Below, one piece after another: positions 48,271 to 60,480 of a stretch of DNA of 64,000 nucleotides (position 1 is the first letter of the stretch; each line of letters starts with the position of its first letter). Under the pieces are notes generated by a model, which saw only the letters and a list, made by a program, of their open reading frames with translations, was not told the origin of the DNA and did not search any database. This stretch comes from Hevea brasiliensis (Eukaryota > Streptophyta > Magnoliopsida > Malpighiales > Euphorbiaceae), in NCBI RefSeq assembly GCF_030052815.1, contig NC_079510.1, forward strand, positions 10,487,375 to 10,551,374, written 5' to 3'. Made by a program: the position numbers and the translations under genes.

Positions 48271-49852
48271 TAAGCTCGAGTTTTAATATGATGACTTTAA
48301 TTTGGCTCGTTTGAAATATATTAAACTCAAACTTGGTTCATGTTTAAGCTTATCTATATAAATATGACAAAGTTTGTCTCCAAATAAGTTCACCTAAAAA
48401 TGACAAGTGACACTCTATTAGTTTTTTTTTAATTTACCAATTTTACCCCTATTTTATTATTATGACTATTTGATATGACTTTTTAGTTTCTTAATGCTTA
48501 ATATAAAAATTTAAATGAAATTAACATATATATATATATATAGAAAATATAATATAATATAATATAATTGCAAAAACAAAGTTATATTAAATAAAATTTA
48601 TTAGTCTTACAAAATTTCGTATTATTATCACTAATCACTTATTAATGATATTTTTTATTTTCCTAATTTTTAATATAACATCGATATAAATATTATAAAA
48701 CTAAGTTATAAATAATGCTATAATATAAAAAATGAGTTATGATATGAAGATAAAGACGCTAATGCCAAGTAAAATAAAAAATAATTGGTGAACATAATGG
48801 GATATTAAAAGCCATAATCACAAGTATATATTCATGAATAAATACCACGTAAAATTACTATTGAAAAAATAATTCTGCCAAATTTTAATACCAAAAAGCC
48901 AATATAAATTTAAAATAATTATAAATCTCTCCATCATCATCTTAAAGTTAAAGTAAAAAATATGTGGAGATAACAAACAAAAGTTTCTATAAATATTTAA
49001 AAGGTATGTTCTTAAAATTTAAGTTTTTTTTTACATTTCTAATTTTTTTAAAAGTTAAATACTATATTTTATTATTTATTGTATTAATAATTTTAAAAAG
49101 TAAAATATATCCGTCGAACGTGAGGGTAAGTTTCTAGTTTATAATATAAATGAGATAAATTGAAAACAATTTGTTTGTTAGCTTCTTTATAATATAACAA
49201 GCCACACTCAGAGTCACTCGATAAACTCATGTAAAGGAGTTCAAGCTCAAATAGTTTCTTGCATTACACTCTTTCAAGTAACAACATTAATTAATAGCTC
49301 ATTACTATTAATTACAAATAACAATAGAATAGTATAATATATAATAAAAAATTGCAACAAAGTCTAAAATTACAACATAAATTTAATTAGATTAACTAAT
49401 TCCTTGAAATTTCATAAAAAGTCTTTTTTTTTTTTATGCTTCTTACTTAAAAATTGGATTTTCAACATAAGAAAATAAGCTAGATTTTGGATCATGCAAC
49501 CTACAAGATTTTTGCATATAAAACACATTTTCAATTTACAAAAATAAAATAGCATATATAAATTATTACTGAATGTCGAAATATCACTATTTTGTAGAAT
49601 AACTATTTCATATATAAAATCTACATCAAAATTCAATATAACTATTATATGAAAATATAATATCTATTTCATGTTTAGTAATTGTGATTACTAATGATAC
49701 TTACAATTATATGAGATGACAAATGAAATAAAGCTCATATTTGCCCATTTTTTCTATGATGCATAAATAAGTTTGTTTTGAGCTTTTTGGCTGAATATAT
49801 ATGTGCCTTTTTATATGTATTCAAGACCAATTGATATAGTACACCTTAAAAA
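48271..49852. other. AT-rich intergenic DNA
   Basis: A/T-rich with short TA and AATAT runs (48527-48570). No gene recognised. Confidence 0.6.
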
Positions 49853-49946
49853 TACTTGAATGTTCGATTCTATCAATTGAATGTCTAAATGATCATAACT
49901 ACTTGAATGTTCGATTCAATCAATTGAATGTCTAAATGATCATAAC
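49853..49946 (+). repeat. 47-bp tandem duplication
   Basis: 49853-49899 and 49900-49946, both starting TACTTGAATGTTCGATTC; one or two differences. Confidence 0.93.
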
Positions 49947-49984
49947 CTAAATCATCGTATTGTTTGGACACATGAACAATTTGG

Positions 49985-50130
49985 CCATCGCACCATATGT
50001 TTTAACACCGTGGTATTCGCCTAACTAAATGATGGAATCCATATCCAATACAAATCCTATCCATCAAGAATAAGTATCCCACCTTATCCAGATTCTGAAT
50101 CCTACTGTAATATCCCTAATTTTCAAATAA

Positions 50131-50213
<83 letters not shown>

Positions 50214-52235
50214 CTAACCTTGGTATTATGGACTTTGCGTATGTACTTTCATTTCGTGGAAATTCGATCATCGTCCGGATCTGCAATTTCGGGCTGAGCA
50301 GATAAGCTGCTGGAATCATTTCCGAACCGGGTCAAGATTATAGGCTACCCTACTATTTTCAGACGTTCTGGACGCGTTCCAGTTGTCAGATTTGGCATAG
50401 GTAAACTCGAACTCTACATTACTCAATTTTTGCCTTGTACTGGGTTAGAATAAAATTTATAAAATATTCGTAGATGATAAGAAAATTACAATTCCTATTG
50501 CAATAGCCTTACAATATTGTTAAGGACCGCGGGGCAGGTTTATAGAATTTTTAAAGTTAATTTGGATAGTTTTTGAAAAATATTAGTTTTGAAGTCTTAT
50601 AATTGAGTTGTCTGATGTTGTGATTATTGCTTGGTTTGCAGGGCCTAGGAGGGGTCATATAATGATGATGAGATATGGGTTGAGTTTAGAAGTGTTATTT
50701 GAACCATTTTGCAGGTTGGGTAGATCATAGGTATAAGGGAGACTCTGTCGGATTTTCGGCACGACTTAGGACATCTTTGGTCTTTTTCTTAGCTTGTATT
50801 GAGTCAAATGTACTAAATAATTGTAATAAAAAATTATCAGGTGAGCCAGGACAGCCTTCCTCCTCCGCCCAGCCACCACAGTGACTTCGGTTGAGTCTGT
50901 GAGTAAAATATTAATTTTAATTGAAATTTTGATATTATTATATATTCAAGCATGTCCATGCATCACTTATATGTATATATCTATGTAGTTAAATAATAGG
51001 CACGTTTTACATTGCATTCATAAATGTTGAAGTGCCATGGATATTGTTGTGGTAATTTGGAGCAGTGTGCGTGCGTTGGCGTACGTGTGGTATAGTGTTG
51101 GATATGGACAGGACGGATAGACACGGCTTGAGATCTTCACTGGGACCCGGTCCTTCGGGGTAGACATGACTTGAGTTCTTCGCTGGGACCCCGTATTTGG
51201 TTTATTAAGCGAAAGTTCGGCTAGAGATCTTCGCTGGCAGAGGTTGGATTAAGAGGCTGTATAGGGGATCAGCTCCCATATATGTATTGTTTGAGTGCTC
51301 CAAATTGCCTTTTTGATGTGATTTGTATGAAATTTATGACGATATTGCATTTCACTCCACAGGGTGCATTAGCTTTAGATAGCTATAGAGATTATGGTTA
51401 AAATTGATGTTTTACTCTCTGAGTCGAACGCTCACTCTTGTTCATTATTTTTTCAGGCTACAGGAGGATTATTGTTGTGGTTAACCTGCTTTTCTTCTTC
51501 GCAGGTCGTCTATTAATGTCTGTAATATTTGTATAATTCTGTTAACTCCTAGAATTTTCGCATGTGTTAGAAATATTTATTTGATTTGAGTCTATAACAT
51601 AATTTGCCATGTTAGACCTGTAAACTTATTATATGCATGTATGTTGGACTGGATGAGGGAGCTGAGCTCCTATTTGACTTTATGTTATTATGAGTATATG
51701 GAGGGTGAGTTGAGCTCCCCAATTGATTATATATTATGTTTACAGGTCGGGTGAGTCAAAAACTCCCCATTAAAAGGTCCATTTTATGGCCGGACTCTGT
51801 CCGGTTAAATTCTTAAAATTGGGCCCAAATGGGCCTTAGAGTTGGGTTGAAGAATAATTAGGTTTACTACGGGCCTCGGGGGCTTTAGGCTGGCCCAGGT
51901 CCTAGTGCCGGTCCGGCCCATAGGTTGGGTCGTGACACCTACTTTAATTAAACTTCCTTTAAAATTGGAATTTAATATGATCAAATTCTAATAACAATAT
52001 AAGTTTATTCGATGCCTATAGAAGGAACTTAAACCTCCATAGTCAGGTATGCTATTTTCTGCTAGTTAATTCCCCTTAATTTTAGTTCCCTTCATTGACT
52101 TAAACATCAGAGAGATTGCTCAAACCAACCCACCATGTGTTTTTTGCCTTGTGTTGCATGTCCATACTCACAGAAATCTTAGAACAGCATCAGTGTTCAT
52201 AAGGCCTTTAAATCATCTCAAAATAGGGCTTTAAA
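49985..52235 (+). mobile_element. gypsy LTR remnant split by a solo LTR
   Basis: 49985-50105 and 51938-52130 read as one old AT-rich sequence once the solo LTR is removed. The right part carries TTCCCTTCATTGACTTAAACATC, like the R-U5 end of Tat-type LTRs, and gypsy pol follows from 52236. Weakly supported. Confidence 0.45.
50106..51937 (+). mobile_element. 1.83 kb solo LTR (gypsy-type)
   Basis: Begins TGTAATATCCCTAATTTTC and ends GGGTCGTGACA, flanked by a perfect 5-bp TSD CCTAC (50101-50105 and 51938-51942), with no internal domain. A (TA)n tract occupies 50135-50209. Near 51120-51240 short sub-repeats around CTTGAGxTCTTCxCTGGGACC recur. A second, inverted copy fills 62513-64000. Terminal motifs resemble chromovirus (Tekay-like) LTRs; that assignment is inference. 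A solo LTR arises by recombination between two LTRs of one insertion. Confidence 0.92.
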
Positions 52236-53570
52236 TCCTTTTGAATTTTCATTATTAGGACCTTCACTGCCTTTACATATGCATAACTCCAAGGGTGCCA
52301 AAATACATCATGGTTATACTGTTCCATGAGATGATGCATAAATAAGTAAAGGTTTGTATGGATGATATGATTATCAAATATAGAGGAATAGAAAGCCATA
52401 TAGAAATTTTACACAAAGTGTTTGAAAAGCTGAGGAAATATAATATGAAATTAAATCCTGTAAAGTGTGAGCTAAGGGTAAAGTTTGAAAAATTGTTGAG
52501 TTAAATTTATTGTCACCAAGAAAGGGATGAAAATTGATATTGATAAAATTAAAGCCATTCAAGAAATGTTGCATCCAAAAATAGAGAGAAGTTTGTAGCT
52601 TTCTAAGAAAATTGAATTACATGTCTTGATTCATCTCTAATCTAATAGACATGATAGAGCCAATTTTCAAATTGCTAAAAAAGAAAATAATGAGAAATGG
52701 GATGGGACTTGTCAAGGATCTTTCGAAATGATCATGGAGTACGTATCGAAGCCTCCCATCTTAATTAGTTCCCCCATACCTGGTAGACCATTGATCTTAT
52801 ACATGATAGTTCTTTAAGTATCTATGGGTTATGTCTTAGGGTGGCATGATGATACGGAGAGAAGAAATAGTGCCATTTATTATTTAAGCAAAAAGTTCAA
52901 TGAATGAGAGGCGCAATATTCATTTGTGGGAGGATAGCAAAATGGCAAGTCATGTTATTACAATATGACTTTGTTTACATGGCAAGGAAGGCAATTAAAG
53001 GGAGCATGATTGTAGATCTTCTGGTAGAAAATTAGAGCGATGACAGTAAGGCCTTAGATTTTGAATTCCCAATGATATATTAATGCAATAAAAGAAGAAA
53101 CTGAGAGGTAAAGAGATGTATGGCAAATGTACTTTGATGGGGCCAATAAACCCTTTTGGATTGTCGAATAGGAGTAGTTTTAGTATCCCTTGAAGGGAAA
53201 CATTTCCTAGTTATGGTCAAGCTGAGATTTGAGTGCATTAACAATATTGTTGAGTATGAAGCCTGCGTGAGTGGTTTGTAAGCTGATATTAAGATGAAGG
53301 AAGAGAAATTAAAAGCATGTGGAGATTCAACTTTGATAATTACCAAGTGAAAGGAGAATGTCAAATCCGGGATCTAAAGCTAATCCCATACAAGAAGCAT
53401 CTTTCAAAGTTGATCAAAAAGTTTGATGAAATCTCACTCACACATTTAGGCCATGACAAGAATCAATTTGCAGATACTTTAGTCCCATTGGCAATTATGA
53501 CCTGAATAGAAGCAAGAGTGGAGGCGCAACTATTCCCACTACAAAAAAATAGGGTCAATCCTAGCATTAA
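52236..53570 (+). pseudogene. Ty3/gypsy pol pseudogene (Tat-like, extra RNase H)
   Basis: Decayed RT and RNase H coding sequence. Near 52352 is VCMDDMIIK, the RT active site (canonical YVDD), followed by HKVFEKLRKYNMKLNPVKC. Near 52515 is FIVTKKGMKIDIDKIKAI. Near 52750-52910 is SPPILISSPIPGRPLILYM, then the RNase H of the RT. Near 53120-53500 is a second RNase H-like domain: MYFDGAN, a VEYEAC-like motif, then GECQIRDLKLIPYKKHL and HDKNQFADTLVPLA. The second RNase H suggests the Tat lineage. Many stops; not functional. Confidence 0.8.
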
Positions 53571-54375
53571 AATAAGGGCGAGCTATGAAAGCGCTTTTTT
53601 ATTTAAAAGCTTATCCTATCCATGTGTTTAGTAAAAGTAATGCAAAAATATGCCTGCATTTTGAGGCAATTGACAGAGGCATATTGAGCACAACTTGTTA
53701 GTCTAGGGCTAATTTATAGCAACAAAGATTTAATTGCTTTTATGAGTTAAGCTTGTGTTGGAAAATTTCATATTTTATAAACATGCAATTGCTAGTTCTG
53801 TGAATTACTTAACTCTAACATTTTCCTCTAAAATTATCCTTTTCTTGCTTGATCTTGTGTTGGCTATAAGAGATCATATCTGAGTTTAATCTCTAACAAG
53901 GTTATCCATATTTCTTTGTTTGATTATTTTTCCTCTCTTTAGTTGTTTCTTTAAAGGCTTTTATTATTATTAGTTGGCTGAAATCAAGTTAGGGTTCTAG
54001 TGTTGCATCAACTCATATTCTGCATTAAGTAAGCGTTCTTCTTGTACACTTGGAGCTTGTGTTCAAATCTAGGTTAGTTTCTCTATGTGTCTCTACTCCA
54101 TTATTGATGGGAAACACTTTCAATTGATAAGACTACTGATTTTTATAAGGTTATATATATATTTTTTTATTCTTATTATTGTTGATGGAAAACACAATTC
54201 TATGCTTTGTGAAGTTTTTTTTTTCCCTCTAAATTATTATTGATGGAACACACAATTCTATGCTTTGTGTAACTATTTCAGTCTTCTACATCTTGAGGTC
54301 CTATGTTCCCAATCCATAGTCATATTGAATCCTAAGGATTGCATTGCTTTCCCGTCAATTCTACTAGTTGTTGTT

Positions 54376-54414
<39 letters not shown>

Positions 54415-54719
54415 CTATGATATTCCTTATATCTCCCCATTGTTTGCAAAGGCCCACCTAAAACATTGATTTATGATGACAGTAATTACTTGTTAATGGA
54501 TTCTTCTTTCTAAAAATTGATATAATTTTATTTTTTAAATATGGTGGTTATGCATCTGAATGCTAGGCAAATTTCATGTTAATTCATTTTAATTTGGATT
54601 TATATAAGTGATTGAGTTACTTTACACATAAAAATGACTCATTAAGTCATATTATAACGTAATCACTTATATCCACCCTTTCATTTGTATCCATTTCTGA
54701 CCTGCATATATATATATTC
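53571..54719. other. intergenic with short duplication and poly-T
   Basis: A roughly 60-bp imperfect tandem repeat (TTGATGGAAAACACAATTCT) lies at 54181-54272. A T tract of about 36 lies at 54377-54412. No gene recognised. Confidence 0.6.
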
Positions 54720-55206
54720 GGATAAATTTCAACAACTGTCCTTGAACTTATATAATTATAACACTACAGTCCTTTAACTTTAAAATGTAATATAAACCCC
54801 CTAAACTCTCAAATTTTGCACAGTAAAATACCTTTGACTTTCAATTACTGATTTTTCAGTTAGAAACTGATGTGAATAGCTCCCGGATAGCACTTAGTCA
54901 ATATTTCTCTCTTATCTCTTATACAAAGTGTAAAATTATTCTCTTTACATATGAAAATTTATTTTATCTATAGAGAGAAAAAATACTTAATTTACACATG
55001 GCTTGAGAGAGAAAAGAAAAATACTGACTAAGCTCCATGTTAGAACTGTCTAGGTCAGCGTTTAACTTAAAAACTAGTAATTGGAGGTTAGAGTGATTTT
55101 ACTATGCAAAATTTGAAAGTGGATGTGGCTTTATGTTACATTTTTAAAATGAGGTACTGTAATGTTACAATTAGATAAGTTTAGGGACAGTTGTCAAAAT
55201 GTATCC
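54720..55206 (+). mobile_element. foldback MITE copy 4 (Mutator-like)
   Basis: Same family and orientation as copies 1 and 3. Perfect 10-bp TSD ATATATATTC (54710-54719 and 55207-55216). Confidence 0.92.
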
Positions 55207-55216
55207 ATATATATTC

Positions 55217-56852
55217 CCAACACTTTGGCTGAATTTCACTTGTAATTTTTGTAAAAGCCCACCTAAAAATATTGCTTGAGTAGTGCAATCACATGTCTGT
55301 ATAGTATCCCATCAAACTCGAACATCTTGCAACTACAGTTAGCTGTTTGTTTAGATGTATTTAAAGCAACAGAGTATACTTTTTGTTATTCATCAAACCT
55401 TGCTACTTAATACCTATGGGTTCTTTTTTCATTTCTGTATAACTTCACAGCAAACAAAAGAGATTCAAAATTTTATTTCTAAACGATTGCAAACAATTTT
55501 CTTGCGTAAACTTCTGTTGCTTGCTTTTCCAAAGGAAGTGATATCTTTGATATAGGTTTAGTGTAATGTGAAGCCTTCGAGTTATATGTTGTAGCTTGAA
55601 AGACAGCATATAGGCATATCGTCCCCTGCTTCTAGCTAAGTTTGCATAGCAAGAATAAATTGAAAAATGAGAGATTCTGGAGTCTGTCAATTATCTTCCC
55701 AAGAGAAGAGTCTATGTGGCTCATGATTGATGAAGAATGAAAGAATCGCATTATTAGGACTAAAAGGGCGTTAATTTTACGATTTGGAGGGAAAGAATTT
55801 TAAAGAGGGGTGAGGAGGAACTTAGAAAATGGGGCATCGATGACGGGATGTTTTCTCCTAAAGTGTCTTAATTGAATACAGTGAGATAAAGGTTGGACGG
55901 CTTTATATTGCTTAGAAAGTATCAACTTTTACAACTCTTGTTTTGTTTGCCTAGTTTTCCTTTGATTGTATTATAATAAACAATTTAACTGAAAAATTCA
56001 TTTACTGCACTGAAGTCAGCATCTGGAGTTTATGATTGGAAGGCTGGCCTCTGTGGCCAATATATGAAATCAATACATTAGAGAGAGGGAGAAAATATTT
56101 TATTCAAGGTGGTAAGAATTAGGTGGTTATCTGTTTTTTATGTTGAGAGTATAGCAAGAGAGGAAAGGCTTTCTTTAAGTGTTTTGCTTCTCTACAAGTT
56201 GCACGTAGCTGATCAGTGTGCAATGGCCACAACTACGGAGCAAATGTCCTCGAGCTCCTTATGTTGGTTGTCTCATGCAATTGATCATGTTCTAATGCTG
56301 TTGTGATACTCACTAGAAACTTCAAGTTCTACGTCTAATTTTCACTTTGAAGTTTTACTTTTTAGTGGTGCTCTAGTTCTTAGTCCCAAACTTCAGTTGC
56401 ATGTTTAGAAGCAGAGATGCATATGTGCACTGTGGATGCCAAGGAAATGGAGAGAGAGATGAGAGAAAGTTAATTGCCATGAAGTTCTTATTGCAGAAAT
56501 TTGTTGTTCACCTGATTTGATTGAATTCTAGATATATGTAATTTTTTTTTTTCAGCATGGTTATTGATTGGAATATGCTTTAGAGGGTTGCTTCTGTAAT
56601 CTGATGTAAGCAAACATTTATCAATAAGACACATATGACATCATATGTACTTGATTAATTTGCATGTGATACTTATGTGTTCCAGGAGAGAATTCGGATT
56701 CAGAATTGGGACTCATACTGAAGAGAACAAGAAAGTAAAACTTGGTAAAACAAGGAATAGTATTTGTCATTATAAAATAGGATTGCAGTGATTGGTTTAA
56801 TTCTAGACCAAAATTTATCTATTTCTGCAGATCATAACTGAGAAGATCTCCC
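55217..56852. other. region downstream of TBP, nothing recognised
   Basis: Less AT-rich than its neighbours (55700-56500). Short open frames on both strands match nothing known to me. It may hold the TBP 3' UTR near its right edge. Confidence 0.5.
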
Positions 56853-57419
56853 TTACTTCTTGAACTCTGCAAGAACGGAGTATATGTTGTCGAAGGCAGT
56901 GTAGAAGTCATCCCTTTTCTTGGCTCCAGTGATCACAACCTTCCCGGAGACAAAGATAAGCAACACAAGCTTTGGTTGTTTCATGCGGTAGATAAGGCCA
57001 GGGAAGAGTTCAGGTTCGTAGGTGGAAAAGGCACCATGGGATGTGCAGGCAAACTTCTCAAGTCTGATAGTGAATTGAACATCGCAAGAGGCAACAATAT
57101 TCTGAATCCTGAAGTCTCTAAACTTGGCAGGAAACCCTAGCTTCTGAATAATTCTTGCAAACTTCCTGGCAGCAAGTTTAGACTGCGTTTCGTTTTTTGC
57201 ACCTGTGCAGACCATCTTGCCAGAGGCAAAAATCAAGGCAGTAGTTTTGGGATCTTTGATTCTCATAATCACAGCGGAGAAACGCTTAGGAAAGAACTCA
57301 GAATTGCGAGAATGCAGTGCTATGTGGTTAAGATCCAATGCACAGTCCAAATCTACCGTCGATACAATGTTCTGTATAATAGGAACTATACCTGAAGGGT
57401 TGTTCCTCCTGGCAGCCAT
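56853..57419 (-). CDS. TBP: intronless TATA-binding protein (TBP-like)
   Basis: Core promoter-recognition factor of TFIID: two imperfect repeats form a saddle on the TATA box and contact TFIIA and TFIIB. The 188-residue frame is uninterrupted. The four DNA-kinking phenylalanines are kept (F47, F64, F139, F156), as are the central asparagines N17 and N107 in both QNIV motifs, the [13 protein letters not shown] stirrup and helix, and KLGFPAKF. It differs from the very conserved plant form. The leader is short ([13 protein letters not shown]). One residue is added in [14 protein letters not shown]. Substitutions occur in the SEDFSK-type segment (here NETQSK). The tail ends at EFKK without the usual IQQ. 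Plant TBP genes normally have many introns; this one has none, so a retrocopy is inferred. No poly(A) tail or TSD is visible. The intact frame suggests selection or youth. Confidence 0.93.
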   Translation of the reverse strand: MAARRNNPSGIVPIIQNIVSTVDLDCALDLNHIALHSRNSEFFPKRFSAVIMRIKDPKTTALIFASGKMVCTGAKNETQSKLAARKFARIIQKLGFPAKFRDFRIQNIVASCDVQFTIRLEKFACTSHGAFSTYEPELFPGLIYRMKQPKLVLLIFVSGKVVITGAKKRDDFYTAFDNIYSVLAEFKK

Positions 57420-57560
57420 CTTCTTCTTCTTCTTGGGTTATTGTACTTCCAAAGATTTGATGTCTTTTTTCTATGGAAAGAAAGAAACAATATGAGAATT
57501 AAAATCTGGGATCGTTCTCCCCATATATATATATATATATATATATATATTTCTAATTAT
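57420..57560 (-). promoter_or_regulatory. upstream region of the TBP-like gene
   Basis: On the minus strand an AAG/GAA-rich leader precedes the ATG, and a (TA)n tract at 57521-57550 lies about 110 bp upstream. The tract could supply TATA-like sequence. No defined element can be named. Confidence 0.35.
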
Positions 57561-58647
57561 TAGTATTAACACATCCTAATTTTATTTGAATTCTAATGAG
57601 GTGTTTTTTACACCGTAGACTTTGTTTCAAAGCAGGAAACTTTGTCTTCAATAGCCAATAAAATTTTTAAAAATTGCACGATAAAAACTTTTTGAAAAAA
57701 TTATACTTACAAAGTTTGTGTTATCTTCATTTATCAAATAAAATATATAGCTATATAATTAAAATTAATTTACATATAATTTGAAACTTAAATAAAATAT
57801 ATAGCTATATAATTAAAATTAATTTACATATAATGTGAAACTTATTATGGCTGAATTTAAATGTAATTTTTTTATAAAAATAATAATTTTATTCCAAACA
57901 AAATCAATCAATGTTGAATATTATAGCTCATTTATTATAAACTAACATAATGCTCTGTATGGGTAATTTATAATTTTTATTTTTTAATTACATTTTAAAT
58001 ATGATAAATTATTATTATTAAATTAATTTTTAACTACAATTTCTCTCTTATTTAATTTAATTTAAATAAATTTTTATCTATTATAATAATAAATTTTTAA
58101 TTAATTTATAGTGTAATTAATTAAAATACACATTTAATTCTTTATATATATATATATATATATAAGTTTCCATGATTATTTTATTTAAAATGTAATAAAA
58201 TTGCTTTATTCAAAAAATAATTTACATTTCATAAAATTTTTATATTTTATCTCATAATTTACGTAAATTAATTTTTTTAAATTATAAAAAATATATTAGA
58301 TTAATGAGAAGATAATGCTTTTTTCAAAATATATAAATTTAATATTTTTTGTTATGAATAAAATAAAAAAAAAACTAAATTATTAATAATGAATTGAATT
58401 ATTTAATTTTAATAATAATGAAAATATATAACATTATGAAATAAAATTATAATTAATTAAAATTTTTATCATTAATAAAATTTTATAATATGATTATGAA
58501 AATAAAAATAAAAATAACAGAATAAATTATATTATAAAAATAAAATAATAAACAATATGTGCCAAGCGCGGACAATCAACTTGTTTCAAACTAAAGTCAA
58601 TAAATTGTCTTTTGTTTTTCATTATTTTTTATTCAGCGAGCCCAAGC

Positions 58648-58710
<63 letters not shown>

Positions 58711-59416
58711 GAAGGTATAAAGTAAATCCAATGGAATAAAAAATTGATATTTAAATAACATATTTATATAGATATATTAAAAGAAATTTGGTTTAAAACT
58801 CAATTCTTATTAGGTAAGTTTAATTTAATTCATTTTTAATTTTTTATGTAATTTAGTCCATAAATTTTAATTTAAATTTAATTTAGTAAAAAAATAAAGA
58901 AAATCAAGAAATTAAACTTTTAATTTTTTGAGCTTAAATGAAGAGATTGAAAAATTTAGTCTCAAAATTAAAAAAATTGAATTTTTTGATTTTCATTTAA
59001 TTTAATAAAATTAGTTTATAAATTTTAATTTTTTAACTAAATTAAGTTTAAATTGAAATTTTTAGACTAATTTAGATAAAAATTAAAATAACCAAATTAA
59101 ACTTTCCTAATAAGTATGAAGGCTAAATTAAATATTTTACCAAAAAAATCTAGATCTTTAATTGTGGATTTAATTGAGTGGTTGAAGGCTAACATTTAGA
59201 TTTTTATTTCTAATTATTTAAATGAAATATTTGGTAAATATGATTTTAAATAAATTTGACATTAATTTAACTTAATTAAATGTTGAAATTTTATAATTTT
59301 AAAAATACCTTGAATATTATTTAATTAAAATTTATTTATAATTTTTAAATAATTAATATCAGTAATTACTCGCTATTAATGTTTTAAAATATTATTGACT
59401 ACTATCGTCATCGCAG

Positions 59417-59488
<72 letters not shown>

Positions 59489-59639
59489 ATTTGGCTACTT
59501 TAAAAAAGAATTTAATTTAAAAAAATGATTATTTAAAAAAAATTATTTTAATTTGATAGATATATAATTTTTTTTTTTATCAAGGGAGAGAGACATAATT
59601 ATTTAAAATTTTAATATATAAATAAAAATTATATATAAT
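57561..59639. other. AT-rich intergenic DNA with microsatellites
   Basis: Very A/T-rich. A 54-bp tandem duplication (57736-57843, unit with TATAGCTATATAATTAAAAT), an (AAT)n run at 58648-58709 and a (TA)n run at 59418-59482. No gene seen. Confidence 0.75.
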
Positions 59640-59850
59640 TAATATGGTTTAGGATACGGTATTGTGGATAGTAACTATAAGAAGGAAGTGACTGCAAGGC
59701 GCGCATGGGTTGAATTGTTGCCGACTTCCGTGTACGCTTCGTCAACAATTAGAGATTTTTCTTTTCGTTTTTATTATCTGAAGTATGTCATAATTAATAT
59801 ATTTGTCCCTCTGCTATCAGAAATCAATGGTTTCGTCTCTGCATTTTAAT
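59640..59850. other. GC-richer island, unassigned
   Basis: About 200 bp with balanced composition (CAAGGCGCGCATGGGTTGAA near 59695) in an A/T desert. An open frame here matches no family I know. Possibly an exon relic or promoter-proximal region. Confidence 0.3.
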
Positions 59851-60019
59851 TTCGTCCCACAGAAAGTCCTTCCACTTATGAAATCTGTTAGGTCGAAGAG
59901 TCAATGGCGAGAGGCAACTCTTTATTCCCTAAAATACCCTTACTAAACTAAAGAAAAAAAAAACGCTTTTAAACCTTTATTCTCTCAGGGATTTCATCAA
60001 ACAATTTTAATGCTAAACT

Positions 60020-60286
60020 GTCTTGTTTGTGTTCTCTTTCTTTGACAAAAAAAAAAAAAGTAACCATCTGAGTAAAAATATAAGAGAGATGAGAGTCCAT
60101 GATGATGGCCTTAGTTAAGGTCCGCGAGTTAGTGGGTGTGCCCAAGACTAGTCATTCGGGATCTCACAATCGTGTGGTGAGGGTGTGTGTGCGTAGATTA
60201 TAAAGGACTAAGGACTATTAAAATTATCATAGTTTTAACAGCGATCCAATACTGTCCCTAACTCGTGTGTGTTCTCTTCCTTTGAT

Positions 60287-60300
<14 letters not shown>
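60020..60300 (+). repeat. duplicated T/A-tailed segment
   Basis: TGTGTTCTCTTTCTTTGACA followed by an A run (60029-60059) recurs as TGTGTTCTCTTCCTTTGATA plus an A run (60266-60301), about 238 bp apart. Between them is GC-richer sequence (AAGGTCCGCGAGTTAGTGGG). It could be a tandem duplication or a small retroposon; no clear Pol III boxes were identified. Confidence 0.5.
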
Positions 60301-60318
<18 letters not shown>

Positions 60319-60480
60319 TAAATCCTTTACTAAACCAAAGGTGGAAGAGTGATGTGTCCAATTCTAATGAGTAAAATTGAAAGTCTCAATACAATTACAA
60401 GATCAACAACATACAAAAATGCTGACAAAAGAAAAATCCATCAAAAGCCACACACTAATTTAGGCATGAACATGTATAAT

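Noticed and set aside
47961..48273. Three overlapping open frames of 63-91 codons on the plus strand
   Set aside because: They lie entirely inside the non-coding hetero-LTR TRIM, overlap in all three frames and match no protein family.
50699..50884. 61-codon open frame
   Set aside because: Inside the 1.83 kb solo LTR; no homology recognised.
56109..56306. 65-codon plus-strand frame
   Set aside because: No family match, no splice or codon-bias support; insufficient to call a gene.
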